Part shown: positions 6,755 through 7,521 of the stretch, one piece after another
Layout: each line of letters begins with the position of its first letter
Position numbering within the stretch: the stretch's first letter is position 1
Notes under the pieces: model-generated
The model's database searches: none
Told to the model about the DNA's origin: nothing
The model's input: only the letters and a program-made list of their open reading frames with translations
NCBI GenBank assembly: GCA_900552195.1
Contig: URYO01000056.1
Location: 1-7,521 of the forward strand
Origin: an uncultured Sutterella sp.
GTDB lineage: Bacteria; Pseudomonadota; Gammaproteobacteria; Burkholderiales; Burkholderiaceae_F
Direction of reading: 5' to 3'
Length of the DNA: 7,521 nt
Program-made: the position numbers and the translations under genes

Positions 6755-6760
6755 ACGGAG
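6755..6760 (+). promoter_or_regulatory. Ribosome binding site that fixes the ribH start
   Basis: ACGGAG with a GGAG core at 6757-6760 stands 6 nt before the GTG at 6767. This identifies the GTG as the ribH start and shows that the upstream in-frame sequence is leader rather than coding. Confidence 0.7.
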
Positions 6761-6766
6761 AAGAAT

Positions 6767-7267
6767 GTGTCCATTGAATTCATTAAACCGAATGCAGACG
6801 GCAGTGATTTGAAAATCGGTATTGTTTCCGCCCGCTTCAATGACTGGGCCTGCGATGCCATGTTTGCGTCCTGCTATGAAGAGCTCAAGGCTCACGGGGT
6901 TAAAGACGAGAATATTGTGGTAACCACGGTTCCCGGCGCCTTAGAAATCCCCGGAGCACTCGTAATGCTCTACGAAGGCTATCCGGATCTGGACGCCTTA
7001 GTTGCAATCGGCTGCGTGATCAGAGGAGAGACCTACCACTTCGAACTGGTCGCTAATGAGTCTTCCCGCGGCGTGACAGACTTCGTTACGACCGAAGGCA
7101 TCTCTGTTGCCAACTGCATTTTGACGGTTGAAAACGAAGAACAGGCCAAAGTCCGTGTTCAGGAAAAGGGTGCCGACGCTGCTCGCGTCGCTCTGGAAAT
7201 GGGCAATCTTCGCCGCTTCTGCGGACGCCGCGTTATGGAAAATTACGGAGAAGATAATGGACAGTAA
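6767..7267 (+). CDS. ribH: 6,7-dimethyl-8-ribityllumazine synthase
   Basis: Condenses the pyrimidine intermediate with 3,4-dihydroxy-2-butanone 4-phosphate to give the lumazine substrate of riboflavin synthase; family members form pentamers or 60-mer capsids. Motifs seen: IGIVSARFN at 17-25 (substrate-binding aromatic F24), VPGALEIPGA at 55-64, and GCVIRGETYHFE with catalytic-type H91, followed by the SSRG loop. The GTG at 6767 is preferred because ACGGAG (6755-6760) lies 6 nt upstream. It gives 166 residues, normal for the family. An in-frame TTG at 6674 would add 31 residues spanning the hairpin and promoter motif and is rejected; an ATG at 6765 is out of frame. The last 11 nt overlap nusB. 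Confidence 0.95.
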   Translation: MSIEFIKPNADGSDLKIGIVSARFNDWACDAMFASCYEELKAHGVKDENIVVTTVPGALEIPGALVMLYEGYPDLDALVAIGCVIRGETYHFELVANESSRGVTDFVTTEGISVANCILTVENEEQAKVRVQEKGADAARVALEMGNLRRFCGRRVMENYGEDNGQ

Positions 7268-7521
7268 TCATACGGGAGCCAAGAGCCCCGCAAAGAAGCG
7301 CGGAGGCCGGAGCGCCCGTCGCCGTTCACGCGAATTCGCACTTCAGGGTGTGTATCAGTGGCTGATGAGTCATACCGATCCGGAAGCGATTGATGCCGCT
7401 GCTTTGGAGGCGGAAGATTTCGATAAGGCCGATCAGGCTTTTTACCGTGAACTGCTTCACGGCGTCGCCGAAGAGTTTCCGTCTCTTGAGGCAAGCTACG
7501 CTCCTCATATCGACCGTGAAG
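7257..7521 (+). CDS. nusB: Transcription antitermination factor NusB (partial, 3' end beyond window)
   Basis: All-helical RNA-binding protein that, with NusE (S10), binds boxA RNA and supports antitermination of rRNA transcription. Only the first 88 codons are in the window. A basic N-terminal tail rich in K and R (about residues 9-23) leads into RRRSREFALQGVYQW, the hallmark first helix of NusB, and no stop appears before the window edge. The longer charged N-terminal extension is common in betaproteobacterial NusB. The ATG lies inside the end of ribH, with an 11-nt overlap, and GGAG at 7247-7250 serves as ribosome site. The ribH-nusB pairing is widespread in proteobacteria and supports the call. 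Confidence 0.93.
   Translation, partial: MDSNHTGAKSPAKKRGGRSARRRSREFALQGVYQWLMSHTDPEAIDAAALEAEDFDKADQAFYRELLHGVAEEFPSLEASYAPHIDRE

Noticed and set aside
6674..6766. N-terminal extension of RibH from the TTG at 6674
   Set aside because: The extension is made of the hairpin and promoter motif, and a good ribosome site directly precedes the GTG at 6767, which gives the normal family length.

Overview
The window looks like a compact housekeeping stretch of a betaproteobacterial chromosome. The layout (M23 peptidase, anmK, convergent erpA; then glyA, nrdR, rib genes, nusB) and the protein sequences fit Burkholderiales. The intermediate base composition and divergent sequences suggest a gut-associated lineage such as Sutterellaceae (Sutterella/Parasutterella). 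That placement is inferred from memory of gene order and was not tested by a search.

Positions 1-2530 (+) hold two cell-wall genes. The first is a secreted M23-family murein endopeptidase. The second is anmK, the kinase that recycles anhydro-N-acetylmuramic acid released during murein turnover. They are separated by a strong terminator hairpin whose T-run touches the anmK start codon. An extended -10 motif sits just in front of that hairpin. Positions 2583-2954 (-) hold erpA, an A-type iron-sulfur carrier, convergent with anmK and sharing one hairpin terminator with it.

Positions 2955-3187 form the divergent control region between erpA and glyA. It contains a consensus -10 for each direction, a 7-bp-arm inverted repeat lying over the erpA -10, further copies of the same half-site, and a small hairpin with a T-run in the glyA leader.

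Positions 3188-7521 (+) run glyA, nrdR, ribD, ribE, ribH, nusB (cut by the window edge). GlyA makes glycine and methylene-tetrahydrofolate. NrdR represses ribonucleotide reductase genes. RibD, RibE and RibH supply four of the steps of riboflavin synthesis, and NusB is a transcription antitermination factor often encoded beside ribH. Spacing is tight (21 nt; 4-nt overlap; 17 nt; 101 nt; 11-nt overlap). The exception is the 101-nt ribE-ribH gap, where many betaproteobacteria carry ribBA. Here ribBA is absent and the gap holds a large hairpin, a T-run and an extended -10 motif instead.

All genes appear intact and of normal family length. I see no mobile element, CRISPR array, tRNA or rRNA, and no convincing new biological system. 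The items worth a second look are regulatory: the ribE-ribH junction, the merged promoter/terminator in front of anmK, the repeat over the erpA promoter, and an altered C-terminal motif in NrdR.
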